Below the pieces are notes generated by a model. The model did no database searches. It was given only the letters and a program-made list of their open reading frames with translations, and had not been told where the DNA came from. Below, piece by piece: positions 24,803 to 34,420 of a DNA stretch of 64,000 nucleotides (within the stretch, counting starts at the first letter, position 1; every line of letters starts with the position of its first letter). Source of the DNA: RDXT01 sp033762375 (GTDB taxonomy: Bacteria; Bacteroidota; Bacteroidia; J057); assembly GCA_033762375.1 (NCBI GenBank), contig JANRLQ010000030.1, positions 33,345 to 97,344 on the forward strand, in the 5' to 3' direction. The position numbers and the translations under genes are program-made.

Positions 24803-27800
24803 TCAGGTGGTCGCAGGCTTGGCGGGAGCTGCTGCGGCAGCACCTTTGCCTTTTTCTTCCCGCTCAATCAGGTCCAGGGCAATGGCACTCGCCACAAAGA
24901 TAGACGAATACGTACCGAAGCCGATGCCGACGATGATCGCAAACACAAATCCGCGGATCACGTCACCAGCGACGAAAAACAGTACCAATGCCGCCAGCAA
25001 GGTCGTCAGTGAGGTTACGATCGTCCGGGAGATCGTCTCGTCAATCGCTGTATCAAACGCCTGACGGGTCGTGATGGTTTTGTCCTCATTCATCCGCTCC
25101 CGAATACGGTCAAAGACTACCACGGTATCGTTGATCGAGTATCCGATGATCGTCAGCAGGGCCGCGATCATGGCCTGGTCTATCTCTACGCTGAAAGGCA
25201 TGTTCACCAGGCTGAGTACGGAGAATACGCCCAGCACGATCAGTACGTCGTGGAAAAGAGAAGCCAACGCCCCGAGGCTGAGCTGCCAGCGACGGAACCG
25301 CACCAGGATATAAAGGAAGATCATCAGCAGGGAGAAAATCACCGACTGGATCGCCGCATCCCGGATATCACTTGCCACGGTAGGCCCTACGTCAGAGGTG
25401 CTCAGGATTTTTTTGGAGACACCGGGCAGGGTGTTATCCATACCCGTGAGCATCTTGGCGCCTACCTCGTCTGTTGCTGCACGGTCTTCCAGTTTGTAGC
25501 TGGTGGTGACCATGATCTGGTGATCAGAGCGGAGGGTCTTGATGACCGGTGCGTTATTTTCAAACACCTGGGTCAGGCTCCGGCGCATCCCTTCGATCTT
25601 GTCGTTGTCGAGGGGGGCAGGCTGACCTTCCGGTGTCGTAAACTCTACGATAAACTGGCGTCCCCCTTTGAGGTCCACCCCGGTTTTGAAGCCGACGGTG
25701 AAAATTGAGATGAGCGAAATCAGGGTCAGCGCACCGGAGAAGATATAAAACCCACGCTTACGCTTGGACATCATCAGTTTGATGTTGTCAAAGGCACCTA
25801 CAGTCCAGGTAAAGCCAAAGTTCAGGCTACCGCTGCCACGGTTCGCATAATACTCCAGGATCAGGCGGGTAATGATCAGTGCCGAGATCAGGGAGGCAAC
25901 AATACCGATCATCAGCGCTACAGCAAACCCCCGGATCGGGCCTACCCCAAAAGAGTACAGGACCACGCCAGTCAGGAAGGTTGTGATGTTAGAGTCCATT
26001 ACGGAGGAAAAAGCATGCTCATAACCGGCTTTGATGGCCGCTTTGAGGGTTTTGCCCCCCCGCATTTCTTCCCGGATCCGCTCGAAGATCAGTACGTTGG
26101 CATCCACCGCCATACCGATCGTAAGTACGATAGCCGCGATACCCGGCAGGGTCAGGACCACCGTGAAGGCTGCGGAACAACCGAGCACGAAGATCATCGT
26201 GCCCACCAGAGCCAGGTCAGCGATCAGACCTGAGCGTCCATAATACACGCCCATGTAGATCATCACCACGATCAGGGCGATGATAAATGACCAGGCACCC
26301 CGTGAGATATTTTCAGCACCGAGGGTCGGGCCTACGGTTTCCTCACCCGCGATACGGGCTGTTACGTCAAGCTGGCCTGCCCGCAGGACGTTGGCAAGGT
26401 CTTTGGCCTCGTCAATATCAAAGCCCCCGGCAATCTGGGAGCTACCGCCGCGGATCGGCTCGTTCACAACCGGGAAGGAATAGACAAATCCATCTAGGAG
26501 GACTGCTACGTGTTTGTTGACGTTGGCCTCGGTGATACGGGCCCACTCAGCGGTACCTTCCTGGTTCATGCGCATGCTCACGACCGGCTGGTTATTGCTC
26601 GGATCAAAGTCCTGCCGGGCGATGGCGACTTCTTTGCCGGTGAGGACCGGGCTGCCGTCATCAAACAGGGCCAGCAACTGGAAATAATCAGAGCCTTCTT
26701 CGATAGGCTTGAAGGTCCAGGCAAACCGCATTTTGGGTGGGATCAGGGCCTTGATATCCTCGCGGGCCAGGAGTTTGTTGATCTCAGCTGTGTCTTTGGC
26801 CAGGGCCGCACCTACGAGGGGGGTTTCGGAGTTATTTTGGTTGAAATAATCGTAGTTGGCGGGGCTCAGCAGGGCAAAAAGCGGGTTTTCGCGACGAAAC
26901 TCAGCCCGGCGTGCTTCCTGCTCGGCAGGAGAGAGCTGGTCAAAGGGGATTTCGTCGGCAGAGTCGGTTGCGGCACTATCACCCGCGGCAGCTACGGCTG
27001 TGCTGTCAGGCGGGGCCGGGGTTGTTGTGCTGTCCTGAGCAGCTGAGTCCGGCGCAGCTGTAATGCCTTTGAGGCTTTCAAGCTGCTTCAGGCGGTTGTT
27101 GATATTGGTCAGCACCGGATAGGCATCGCGCCAGGAGTAAGTCGTATAAAACTCCAGTTTGGCTGTGCTGCTCAAGAGTTTACGCACACGTTCTGGTTCT
27201 TTTACGCCCGGAAGTTCCAGGAGGATACGGCCTGTACCGGGCTGTTTTTGCAGGTTAGGTGATACCACCCCAAACTGGTCAATCCGGGTACGGATGATTT
27301 CAAACGTCCGGTCAATGGCACTCTCTGCATCAGACTCCAGGATACGGGCTACATCGGCATCGGAGGTACCTACGCTGATTTCTTTGTCTTCGCTGGAAAA
27401 AAGGGCACCCAGGCTCCCGTTGGGGTAGCGTTGTTTGTAGCAATCTACAAAGATCCCCACAAACGAGCGGGACTCCTGACCGGCCTTTTGCCGTGCACAC
27501 TCCAGGGCGCGGAGGAGGCTGGTGTCGTTTGGGTTGCTGGCCTGCTGGCGCAGGATTTCGTCCACACTTACCTCCAGCGTCACAAACATTCCCCCTTGCA
27601 GGTCAAGGCCCAGGGTAAAGGAACGTTCAGTTGCCTTTTTGTAATTGTCCTGAAAGTCCTTGTCGCCCATCAGGTCATTGTACTGGTTTTCCAGTGCAGA
27701 GTCCTCAGCCGTCCAGGTAGCACGGTCAGGTTTGGTGGTCATCAGCTGATTGTAAGGCTCAGAGACAGACTTGAGCTTGTTGTCTGAGCTAAACTGTACG

Positions 27801-27877
27801 TATGTCCAGTACAGGTTGTACCCGCAGATGGCCGTAAAAATGGCCAGCAGGAAAATAACAGTGTTCTTTTGACGCAT
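24803..27877 (-). CDS. secDF: SecD-SecF fusion, protein translocase accessory subunit
   Basis: 1024 residues, SecD and SecF in one chain as in other Bacteroidota. The first helix is at residues 8-28. SecD's LGLDLQGGMFVTLEV is near 90, and its periplasmic domain carries a Ser/Ala/Thr/Pro-rich insert (about 280-320). SecD helices begin near 530. SecF's TGVDLKGGRQFIVEF is near 735, followed by IIGYSINDTVVVFDRIRE near 915. The complex uses proton motive force to pull exported proteins from SecYEG. A small membrane-protein gene with a good promoter lies just upstream in the same direction. Confidence 0.97.
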   Translation of the reverse strand: MRQKNTVIFLLAIFTAICGYNLYWTYVQFSSDNKLKSVSEPYNQLMTTKPDRATWTAEDSALENQYNDLMGDKDFQDNYKKATERSFTLGLDLQGGMFVTLEVSVDEILRQQASNPNDTSLLRALECARQKAGQESRSFVGIFVDCYKQRYPNGSLGALFSSEDKEISVGTSDADVARILESDAESAIDRTFEIIRTRIDQFGVVSPNLQKQPGTGRILLELPGVKEPERVRKLLSSTAKLEFYTTYSWRDAYPVLTNINNRLKQLESLKGITAAPDSAAQDSTTTPAPPDSTAVAAAGDSAATDSADEIPFDQLSPAEQEARRAEFRRENPLFALLSPANYDYFNQNNSETPLVGAALAKDTAEINKLLAREDIKALIPPKMRFAWTFKPIEEGSDYFQLLALFDDGSPVLTGKEVAIARQDFDPSNNQPVVSMRMNQEGTAEWARITEANVNKHVAVLLDGFVYSFPVVNEPIRGGSSQIAGGFDIDEAKDLANVLRAGQLDVTARIAGEETVGPTLGAENISRGAWSFIIALIVVMIYMGVYYGRSGLIADLALVGTMIFVLGCSAAFTVVLTLPGIAAIVLTIGMAVDANVLIFERIREEMRGGKTLKAAIKAGYEHAFSSVMDSNITTFLTGVVLYSFGVGPIRGFAVALMIGIVASLISALIITRLILEYYANRGSGSLNFGFTWTVGAFDNIKLMMSKRKRGFYIFSGALTLISLISIFTVGFKTGVDLKGGRQFIVEFTTPEGQPAPLDNDKIEGMRRSLTQVFENNAPVIKTLRSDHQIMVTTSYKLEDRAATDEVGAKMLTGMDNTLPGVSKKILSTSDVGPTVASDIRDAAIQSVIFSLLMIFLYILVRFRRWQLSLGALASLFHDVLIVLGVFSVLSLVNMPFSVEIDQAMIAALLTIIGYSINDTVVVFDRIRERMNEDKTITTRQAFDTAIDETISRTIVTSLTTLLAALVLFFVAGDVIRGFVFAIIVGIGFGTYSSIFVASAIALDLIEREEKGKGAAAAAPAKPATT

Positions 27878-28021
27878 AAGTCAGGTGAAAAAAGAGAAAA
27901 ATAAATCGGGTAAAAGTCAAGGGAATAAGTCGCCGCACCGGGTCACCGGCACGAACAAGTATAAGCGGCATAATGCCGGAATACGAAGTACAAATGAAGT
28001 ATTACATCGGGAAAACAGACC

Positions 28022-28378
28022 TCAGGGGGCCCTGGGTCCATGTACATGTCCAGCCCATGCCCATAAGCCGGGGGCTGGTGCAGGAGCCTGAACAATTTGT
28101 TCCTCACGGACAGGTATCGGCATCGATACATCCGTATAGATACACAGTGCAGGTCCGGCTGTTTGTGCAGGGTTGCTGATCAGGGTTTGGCAGGTCTGGG
28201 ACGAATGCCAGATACCGGTTTCCTGTCCTGCGACGGGCTGGGTGTTGCGGAGGCTCACGGCCGTAATCACCCGGAAGTAGTGATGATAGAAGCTGCGTTT
28301 GTTGATCCGGATCAGAGATACGGATGCTACAATCGCCACTGCCAGCAGCACGAGGGAATATGTGAGCCTTTTAGTCAT
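28022..28378 (-). CDS. Small membrane-anchored protein, function unknown
   Basis: 118 residues starting at ATG 28378. Residues 7-25 form one hydrophobic helix (YSLVLLAVAIVASVSLI), followed by a basic segment and a Pro/Ala-rich tail (VQAPAPAPGLWAWAGH). No family is recognised. It is called real because a near-perfect Bacteroidota promoter lies 11 bp upstream of its start and it precedes secDF by 144 bp on the same strand, so it may be the first gene of the secDF transcript. The opposite strand is also open, with no promoter or start that fits. Confidence 0.5.
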   Translation of the reverse strand: MTKRLTYSLVLLAVAIVASVSLIRINKRSFYHHYFRVITAVSLRNTQPVAGQETGIWHSSQTCQTLISNPAQTAGPALCIYTDVSMPIPVREEQIVQAPAPAPGLWAWAGHVHGPRAP

Positions 28379-28388
28379 TATCGGGGAG

Positions 28389-28419
28389 CAAATATACACT
28401 TTTTTTGTCAGAAAACAAA
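28389..28419 (-). promoter_or_regulatory. Strong Bacteroidota promoter upstream of the small membrane protein/secDF
   Basis: On the minus strand TTTG (28416-28419), a 19-bp spacer and TATATTTG (28389-28396) match the -33/-7 consensus exactly. Confidence 0.8.
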
Positions 28420-28521
28420 TCTGCATCGTCCTGAAATTTCTTTCAGCTCCATTTTGTTTCACGCCTCTCGTCAGGGTATATTGCCTTTGCTTCAACAGAC
28501 TTGTTTATCCCTGATCTACTT

Positions 28522-29178
28522 ATGCTGGACAAAACTGGTATCGCCCGCCGCATCGCACAGGAACTGCGTGATGGCTGGTATGTCAACCTCGGAATCGGTA
28601 TTCCCACCCTTGTCGCCAACTATGTCCCGGCGGGTATCCAGGTGGAGTTTCAGTCAGAAAACGGCATCCTCGGCATGGGACCTTTTCCGTATGCAGGGGA
28701 AGAGCGTGCTGATCTGATCAATGCCGGCAAACAAACCGTCACCCTCAAGCCGGGGGCAGCTATTTTTGACTCGGCCACGAGTTTTGCCATGATCCGTGGT
28801 CAACATGTCCAGCTTACGGTACTCGGGGCGATGGAAGTCTCTGACCAGGGGGATATCGCCAACTGGAAGATCCCTGGCAAGATGGTCAAAGGGATGGGCG
28901 GGGCCATGGACCTGGTGGCTTCTGCCCAGAACATCATCGTAGCGATGATGCACACCAACCCGCAGGGGGAATCCAAGCTCCTCCGCGCCTGCACACTCCC
29001 GCTCACAGGCGTCGCCTGCGTCAAAAAAGTAGTCACCAACCTGGCCGTACTCGACATCGTCCCGGAGGGATTTAAGCTCATCGAGCGGGCACCGGGGGTG
29101 TCTGTGGAGGCCATACAGGCAGCTACTGAAGGCCGGCTGGTGATTGAGGGTGAGATTCCGGAGATGGTCCTGACCTGA
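28522..29178 (+). CDS. scoB: 3-oxoacid CoA-transferase subunit B
   Basis: 218 residues of the CoA-transferase family I beta subunit. The catalytic Glu is in FQSENGILGMGPF near residue 46; other family signatures are GWYVNLGIGIPTLV near 20, GAMEVSDQGDIANWKIPG near 110 and MGGAMDLVASAQNIIVAM near 130. With an alpha subunit it moves CoA from succinyl-CoA to acetoacetate or related acids. No subunit A gene is present next to it, in contrast to the usual scoA-scoB pair. ATG 28522 is preferred to a TTG seven codons earlier. Confidence 0.92.
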   Translation: MLDKTGIARRIAQELRDGWYVNLGIGIPTLVANYVPAGIQVEFQSENGILGMGPFPYAGEERADLINAGKQTVTLKPGAAIFDSATSFAMIRGQHVQLTVLGAMEVSDQGDIANWKIPGKMVKGMGGAMDLVASAQNIIVAMMHTNPQGESKLLRACTLPLTGVACVKKVVTNLAVLDIVPEGFKLIERAPGVSVEAIQAATEGRLVIEGEIPEMVLT

Positions 29179-29187
29179 AAAAAAATA

Positions 29188-29209
29188 GCTGGCCGGATAT
29201 CCGGCCAGC
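29188..29209. terminator. Intrinsic terminator between convergent genes
   Basis: GCTGGCCGGAT/ATCCGGCCAGC is a perfect 22-bp palindrome with an A8 run on its left. Read on the minus strand it is a stem followed by a U-run, ending the protease transcript; it may also stop scoB. Confidence 0.8.
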
Positions 29210-29232
29210 CCTTTACCCTGTGAAGGGTTGTC

Positions 29233-31326
29233 TTATTTATTCAGGTCCATCATGATCTGGAGTGTCTCATAGAGGGCGGCATCCTTGCGCAGGCGGCCGT
29301 ACCAGGTATCAAGTTGCTCACGGCGGAGCGGGTCCACGGTCCCTTCCAGGTCCTGTGGTACACCGGCTACGGTGAAGGCTTCGATTGTCGTCTCGATATT
29401 TTTGAACTTTTCAGCCTCGGTTTCGACTTCCTTGCGGTATGCCTCATAGGCTTCCAGGTTCAGCGGATAGCGGGACTCATCCTGGCGGCGCTTGAGACGC
29501 TCTGCGTTTTGGCCGATCAGTTCAAAGGTAGGACTTGCGCTCACACGGGTCTGGCTGGCGGCCTGGAGCTCAGCAAGTTTGCTGCCGGGATTGCGGGACC
29601 ACTTGGCGTAAGGCACAGGTGAGATCTCGTCCCAGGGCATATAGTGAGCTTCTTCGCGCTCGCCGATCCCGATGCTGCTGTATTCGTCAGGGATAAGAAT
29701 ATCCGGTGTTACGCCTTTGACCTGGGTGGAGCCGCCATTGATGCGGTAGAATTTTTGGATGGTCAGCTTGACCTCGCCCAGGGGCTTGGCGGCGCTGTAT
29801 CCGCGCTCAAACTCATCCAGGTTCACAAAGCGCTGCACGGTACCTTTACCAAAGGTAGGCATACCCACGATCAGGCCCCGGCCATAGTCCTGAATAGCAG
29901 CAGCCATGATCTCAGAGGCGGAAGCACTCAGGGCATTGACCATGACGATCAGGTTGCCGTCGTATTGTACCTGTGGGTTGCGGTCGGCGAGTATCTGGGG
30001 CATTCCCTCACGGGACTTGACCTGCACGACGGGGCCTTTGTCTATAAACAGGCCTGTCATATCCACCACATCCTGGAGTGAGCCCCCGCCATTGTCCCGC
30101 AGGTCGAGAATAATCCCGGATACCCCCTGGGTTTTGAGTTTGGCGATTTCACGCTCTACATCAGTGGCGCAGCGGCGACCGTTCCGGTCATTAAAGTCTG
30201 CATAAAACTTAGGCAGGTAGATATAGCCGATTTTTTGCCCATCGGCTCCCTGGCTCAGGATGGCAGATTTGGCATAGGTCTCTTCCAGCTCTACGATGTC
30301 CCGTACGATGGGCACCACCTGCTCTGTCCCGTCCACCTTGCGGACGGTCAGCCGGACCTCGGTGCCTTTGGGACCCCGGATCAGCTTGACAGCCTCATCC
30401 ACTTCCATCCCGACGACGTCCACAGGCTCGTTTTCGCCCTGGGCTACCTTGATGATCAGGTCATTAACTTTCAGGTCTCCCTGGCGCGCAGAGGCACTGC
30501 CGGGTACGATATTGACAATTTTGATGTACCCGTCATCTTCGCTGAGTTGGGCTCCGATTCCCTCCAGTTTGCCAGACATGGAGATATCAAAGTTTTCTTT
30601 GTCAGCAGGGGGGAAATAATTGGTATGCGGGTCGTAGAGGGCGGTGATGGCATTAAAATAGACTGCCTGATAGTCCTCAGAAGTACGCCGCTCCATACGC
30701 TTGAAGTAATCCTCGTAGTTTTTGAGGACTTTTTCACGGGCTTCCTGCTCCAGGGTTTCGACCGGCTTGCGCAGGGCAGGATCGGCTTCTTTAGACTGGC
30801 GATCCATGGCAGCAGACAGGCGGGTGAGTACAGCATACTCCAGGGTCTCAACCCAGCGGTCGCGGAGCTCGGAAGTACTTTTGGCGTAGGCGATTTTGTC
30901 CGGATCAGCTTCATAGAAGCCATTGTCGCGGAGATTAACAGGCTGAGCCAGAATCTCTTGTGAATAAATTTTCACCTCCGCCAGGCGTTTTTGGTATATT
31001 TTGAGAGACTGCTCAAAAAAGTCAAAATTGCCCTGATTGAGCTCATCGTCTATTTTGGTCCGGTATTTTTTCAGTTCATCCAGGTCTTTGGCCGTGAAGA
31101 TGCGTTTGCTGACATCCATCCGCTCCAGGTATTCGTCAAATACCATCTCCGAAAACTGATCGTTCAGTGCCTGGGGCTGATAATGATACAGTTGCATCCC
31201 GCGCAGCATATAACGCACCACAAGGGCGTCTTTGCTGCCTTCGTCAGGTGGGAAAGTGTAAGAACAGAAGAGGTGTACGGCCCCAATGGCCAGAACGAGC
31301 ACCAGCAGTCTTTGCTTCATTGTCAT
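29233..31326 (-). CDS. prc: Tail-specific protease Prc (S41 family)
   Basis: 697 residues with an N-terminal hydrophobic signal or anchor (LLVLVLAIGAVHLFCSYTF). An N-terminal helical region with DPHTNYFPPADKENFDISM near residue 235 is followed by a PDZ domain (about 255-340) and the S41 protease core. The catalytic Ser is in VNALSASASEIMAAAIQDYG near 455 and the Lys in PTFGKGTVQRFV near 480. The C-terminal helical domain is typical of the large Prc/Tsp type. It degrades or processes envelope proteins with exposed C-termini. Starts at ATG 31326 or 31320. Confidence 0.92.
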   Translation of the reverse strand: MTMKQRLLVLVLAIGAVHLFCSYTFPPDEGSKDALVVRYMLRGMQLYHYQPQALNDQFSEMVFDEYLERMDVSKRIFTAKDLDELKKYRTKIDDELNQGNFDFFEQSLKIYQKRLAEVKIYSQEILAQPVNLRDNGFYEADPDKIAYAKSTSELRDRWVETLEYAVLTRLSAAMDRQSKEADPALRKPVETLEQEAREKVLKNYEDYFKRMERRTSEDYQAVYFNAITALYDPHTNYFPPADKENFDISMSGKLEGIGAQLSEDDGYIKIVNIVPGSASARQGDLKVNDLIIKVAQGENEPVDVVGMEVDEAVKLIRGPKGTEVRLTVRKVDGTEQVVPIVRDIVELEETYAKSAILSQGADGQKIGYIYLPKFYADFNDRNGRRCATDVEREIAKLKTQGVSGIILDLRDNGGGSLQDVVDMTGLFIDKGPVVQVKSREGMPQILADRNPQVQYDGNLIVMVNALSASASEIMAAAIQDYGRGLIVGMPTFGKGTVQRFVNLDEFERGYSAAKPLGEVKLTIQKFYRINGGSTQVKGVTPDILIPDEYSSIGIGEREEAHYMPWDEISPVPYAKWSRNPGSKLAELQAASQTRVSASPTFELIGQNAERLKRRQDESRYPLNLEAYEAYRKEVETEAEKFKNIETTIEAFTVAGVPQDLEGTVDPLRREQLDTWYGRLRKDAALYETLQIMMDLNK

Positions 31327-31645
31327 CTTCGTGAGTAATGTCTGGAAATGAGGTACATCAACCGTCAATCAACGCAGTAATATACAGATGTTACGTGAAA
31401 ATAAACCTATCAACCGAAGCAAAAATGTTTCATTCTGCGATCCGGTATGCTTATCCTGCAAAAGCCGGGCTACACTATATATACGGATCATGCGCCGCCG
31501 GGTTGAGTTATATGGGCAAAGGGTACCGCAAGGGTTGAAAAACAAATAAGAATAGTGGTAAATTAATCGGGTGGAATCTGTCCTGCCGCCCCGGCTGTCA
31601 GGACGGAAACTGAATATCCTCGTACCTGCTACTACTACTTGTAAC

Positions 31646-33121
31646 ATGAATTCTGCGGAAAAACCTGCTGCCGGTGTATCCCGGCGCACTTTCTTATCCC
31701 GTACGGCGCTGACAGCCGGCGGACTGGTCATTGTCCCCCGGTATGTACTCGGCGGGCCCGGCCACGTGGCCCCGAGCGACAAGCTTAATATTGCGGCTAT
31801 CGGTGCCAATGGCAAGGGACGGGTGAACATCAACCTTTCCAGCGCCCTCAACAAACTCGGCGGCCCCCGCGAGAATATCGTGGCCCTCTGTGATGTGGAT
31901 GACAACCGCCTCGATGAGACGTTTCGGGACTTTCCCAAAGCCAAGCGCTACCGCGACTACCGCCGTATGCTGGAGGAGATGCATACGGATATTGATGCCG
32001 TGATCGTCTCTACGCCTGACCATATGCATGCTGTACAGGCCATGGCGGCCATGAAACTCGGCAAGCATGTCTATGTCGAAAAACCCCTCACCCATGACGT
32101 GTACGAGGCCCGTATGCTGACCCAGGCTGCCAAAGAGTACAAAGTTGTCACCCAGATGGGCAACCAGGGCAGCTCTGGCGACAGCATCCGGCAGGTATGT
32201 GAGTGGATATGGAGCGGGGTGATCGGAGATGTGACGGAAGTACATGCATGGACCAACCGCCCGGTATGGCCTCAGGGCCTGACGCGCCCCAAAGAAAAAC
32301 CAGCTGTGCCCGCCTACCTCGACTGGGACCTGTGGCTGGGTACGGCACCTGAGCGGCCTTATCACCCGGGTTATCACCCCTTCTCCTGGCGGGGATGGTG
32401 GGACTTCGGGACCGGGGCCCTGGGAGACATGGCCTGCCATATCCTCGACCCGGCCTTCAGGGCGCTGAAACTGGGATATCCGATCAGCGTGGAGGCTTCG
32501 GCTTCTATCTCCTACGTCAAAGACTGGGATCCGGCCTCCCGTCAGGACGGCGTGCCCAGCAGCTCGATCATTCACTTTGAATACCCGGCCCGCACCGACG
32601 AAAACGGAAAGTCATGGGCACCAGTCAAACTCAGCTGGTATGATGGGGGCCTCCAGCCCCAGCGGCCGGAAGAACTGGCTGATGATGAACCCTTTGGCGG
32701 ATGGGATGGCGGGGTACTTTTTATTGGCTCCAAAGGTAAGATGACCTGTGAGCTCTTTGGGGACAACCCGACCCTGCTCCCTACCTCGCGGATGAAGGAC
32801 TTCCAGGAGCCGCCCCGCACCCTCAAGCGGTATGAAGACAATCACCAGACCATCTGGGTCAAGGCCTGCAAAGGTGAACTCTCCGAGACCACCTCACCTT
32901 TTTCTTATGCGGGACCCTTTACCGAGACAATTCTGATGGGTAACCTGGCCCTGCGGTGCCTTGATATTCTGGACAAATTTAAAGGACCGGCCGGAAAACT
33001 GATAGATGGATTTGGAGGGCGCCGGCGGCTGCATTGGGATGGACCCAACATGCGCATCACCAATTATGAACCCGCCAACCAGTTTGTGAAACGTGAGTAT
33101 CGCAAAGGTTGGTCTTTGTAA
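31646..33121 (+). CDS. Tat-exported Gfo/Idh/MocA family oxidoreductase
   Basis: 491 residues starting at ATG 31646. The twin-arginine signal is VSRRTFLSRTALTAGGLVIVP near residue 12. The oxidoreductase part has LNIAAIGANGKGRVN near 45, VSTPDHMHAVQAM near 120, YVEKPLTHDVYEAR near 145 and the active-site region DFGTGALGDMACHILDPAFRALK near 245. This branch, common in Bacteroidota, is exported folded with its cofactor and acts on sugars, possibly glycans. A terminator follows. No structured or promoter element was seen in the 319-bp gap upstream (31327-31645). Confidence 0.92.
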   Translation: MNSAEKPAAGVSRRTFLSRTALTAGGLVIVPRYVLGGPGHVAPSDKLNIAAIGANGKGRVNINLSSALNKLGGPRENIVALCDVDDNRLDETFRDFPKAKRYRDYRRMLEEMHTDIDAVIVSTPDHMHAVQAMAAMKLGKHVYVEKPLTHDVYEARMLTQAAKEYKVVTQMGNQGSSGDSIRQVCEWIWSGVIGDVTEVHAWTNRPVWPQGLTRPKEKPAVPAYLDWDLWLGTAPERPYHPGYHPFSWRGWWDFGTGALGDMACHILDPAFRALKLGYPISVEASASISYVKDWDPASRQDGVPSSSIIHFEYPARTDENGKSWAPVKLSWYDGGLQPQRPEELADDEPFGGWDGGVLFIGSKGKMTCELFGDNPTLLPTSRMKDFQEPPRTLKRYEDNHQTIWVKACKGELSETTSPFSYAGPFTETILMGNLALRCLDILDKFKGPAGKLIDGFGGRRRLHWDGPNMRITNYEPANQFVKREYRKGWSL

Positions 33122-33148
33122 TCAGTTGTTAACAGATGAGACGAAAAT

Positions 33149-33179
33149 ACCTGCAAGGCATCTTGCAGGTATTTTTTTT
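33149..33179 (+). terminator. Intrinsic terminator
   Basis: ACCTGCAAG/CTTGCAGGT stem with a 4-nt loop followed by ATTTTTTTT, closing the exported oxidoreductase gene. Confidence 0.88.
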
Positions 33180-33196
33180 AGGCATAACGGCAGACC

Positions 33197-33616
33197 TTAC
33201 TCCGTGATGGTGTCGTACACCTGGACACGGGTCCAGTATTGTTTGCATTTCTCCACAAAGGCCAGGTGTACCGGATGTGTCTGGTACGTATCCTGGTCCT
33301 GTGCATTGGCAAAATGCAGGACAAGGTTGTAGCCGTAGCTGCTGTCCACGACCTCCCGGGGGGTGCCTGCCGGGGTGCCCAGGTAATACTGGCGTACGAC
33401 TTCTATCTGGCGCAGGGTGTGTACCCCCTCCAGAAATGCCTGACGCTCGGTCTCGGAGAGATTGTCTTTCATCCAGAAAAATACCGTATGGATGAAAACA
33501 GGGGATTGAGTAGTTTGCACAGATTCGGGTGTTGAAGTGGTGGCAGAAGGGGCCTGGGCTGGAGGCTGGCAGGCCAGCATCAGGGCCGCAGGCAGTATAT
33601 ACATCCAGTTTTTCAT
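33197..33616 (-). CDS. Dabb-domain lipoprotein
   Basis: 139 residues. A lipoprotein signal ends at LMLAC (residue 16), followed by a Thr/Ser/Pro-rich linker. The rest is a stress-responsive dimeric alpha/beta-barrel (Dabb) domain: FIHTVFFWMKDNLSETERQAF near residue 43, VVDSSYGYNLVLHFANAQDQD near 90 and HPVHLAFVEKC near 115. Dabb proteins form dimeric barrels of mostly unknown activity; membrane-anchored forms are common in Bacteroidota. It is transcribed alone. Confidence 0.85.
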   Translation of the reverse strand: MKNWMYILPAALMLACQPPAQAPSATTSTPESVQTTQSPVFIHTVFFWMKDNLSETERQAFLEGVHTLRQIEVVRQYYLGTPAGTPREVVDSSYGYNLVLHFANAQDQDTYQTHPVHLAFVEKCKQYWTRVQVYDTITE

Positions 33617-33760
33617 GTGTCAGGGTATAAAAAATGAGCCGGAATATACATACTTTCCTGTAGTCCCACCTCCCGGAGACCTGCTAAAACCTTGCCGCAG
33701 CACCTGCGTACTTGTCTGACACGTGAAATAAGGCTATCTTGTACCCGTAATGATTTTTGT

Positions 33761-34348
33761 ATGGCAGGTCCACAACCCGTATTGACCTACTCGTATGAAG
33801 CGTATCTGGCCCTGGAGGCAGAGACGCAGATGCGGTATGAATATTATGCAGGACAGGTAGTTGCTATGGCTGGCGGTAGTCGCAGACATAGTTTGCTGGC
33901 GACCAATTTTCTGATAGCAATCCGCCGTCATGTAGCTTCAGGCTGTACAATATATGGACCTGATGTAAAACTAGAAATAACTAAACATCACAAATATTAT
34001 TATCCCGACTTGAGCCTGACCTGTCATCCCGATGATCAGGAGAGCGCAGAGAAATCCTCTATTAATCATCCGGTTTTGGTAGCAGAGGTACTGTCCGATA
34101 CGACAGAATCCATAGATCGTACAGCCAAGTTTCAAACGTATATCGGGCTCCCGTCACTCCAATATTACGTAATGGTATCTCAGCACACAGCGCAAGTGGA
34201 GGTGTATGCCCGTCAGACACATAATTTCTGGTACTTTCACTTGTATGAAGGACTTGAGGCTGTGATCGAATTTCCATCATTGGGTTTCAGTATCACGGCA
34301 GCAGAGCTGTATCAGGGCGTCACGCTGGATCCTGTGGAGGCAGCGTAA
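33761..34348 (+). CDS. Uma2 family putative endonuclease
   Basis: 195 residues from ATG 33761. Family motifs are LTYSYEAYLALEAETQMRYE at the start, GPDVKLEI and YYPDLSLTC near residue 80, LVAEVLSDTTESIDRTAKF near 110 with the Glu and Lys of the restriction-endonuclease-like site, and LQYYVMVSQ near 135. The middle of the gene is visibly richer in A/T than its neighbours, suggesting recent acquisition. Only distantly similar to the Uma2 protein at 9946. A perfect 18-bp terminator follows. Confidence 0.85.
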   Translation: MAGPQPVLTYSYEAYLALEAETQMRYEYYAGQVVAMAGGSRRHSLLATNFLIAIRRHVASGCTIYGPDVKLEITKHHKYYYPDLSLTCHPDDQESAEKSSINHPVLVAEVLSDTTESIDRTAKFQTYIGLPSLQYYVMVSQHTAQVEVYARQTHNFWYFHLYEGLEAVIEFPSLGFSITAAELYQGVTLDPVEAA

Positions 34349-34365
34349 CTTGCGGCTGAGACTCC

Positions 34366-34406
34366 ATACAAAATCCCCCGCAGCTCACCTGCGGGGGATT
34401 TTGTAT
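34366..34406. terminator. Long bidirectional terminator
   Basis: Perfect 18-bp stem with a 5-nt loop between convergent genes: ATACAAAATCCCCCGCAG pairs with CTGCGGGGGATTTTGTAT. A/T arms flank a GC core, so it can act in both directions. Confidence 0.9.
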
Positions 34407-34420
34407 AAAGGTGTCAGGTA

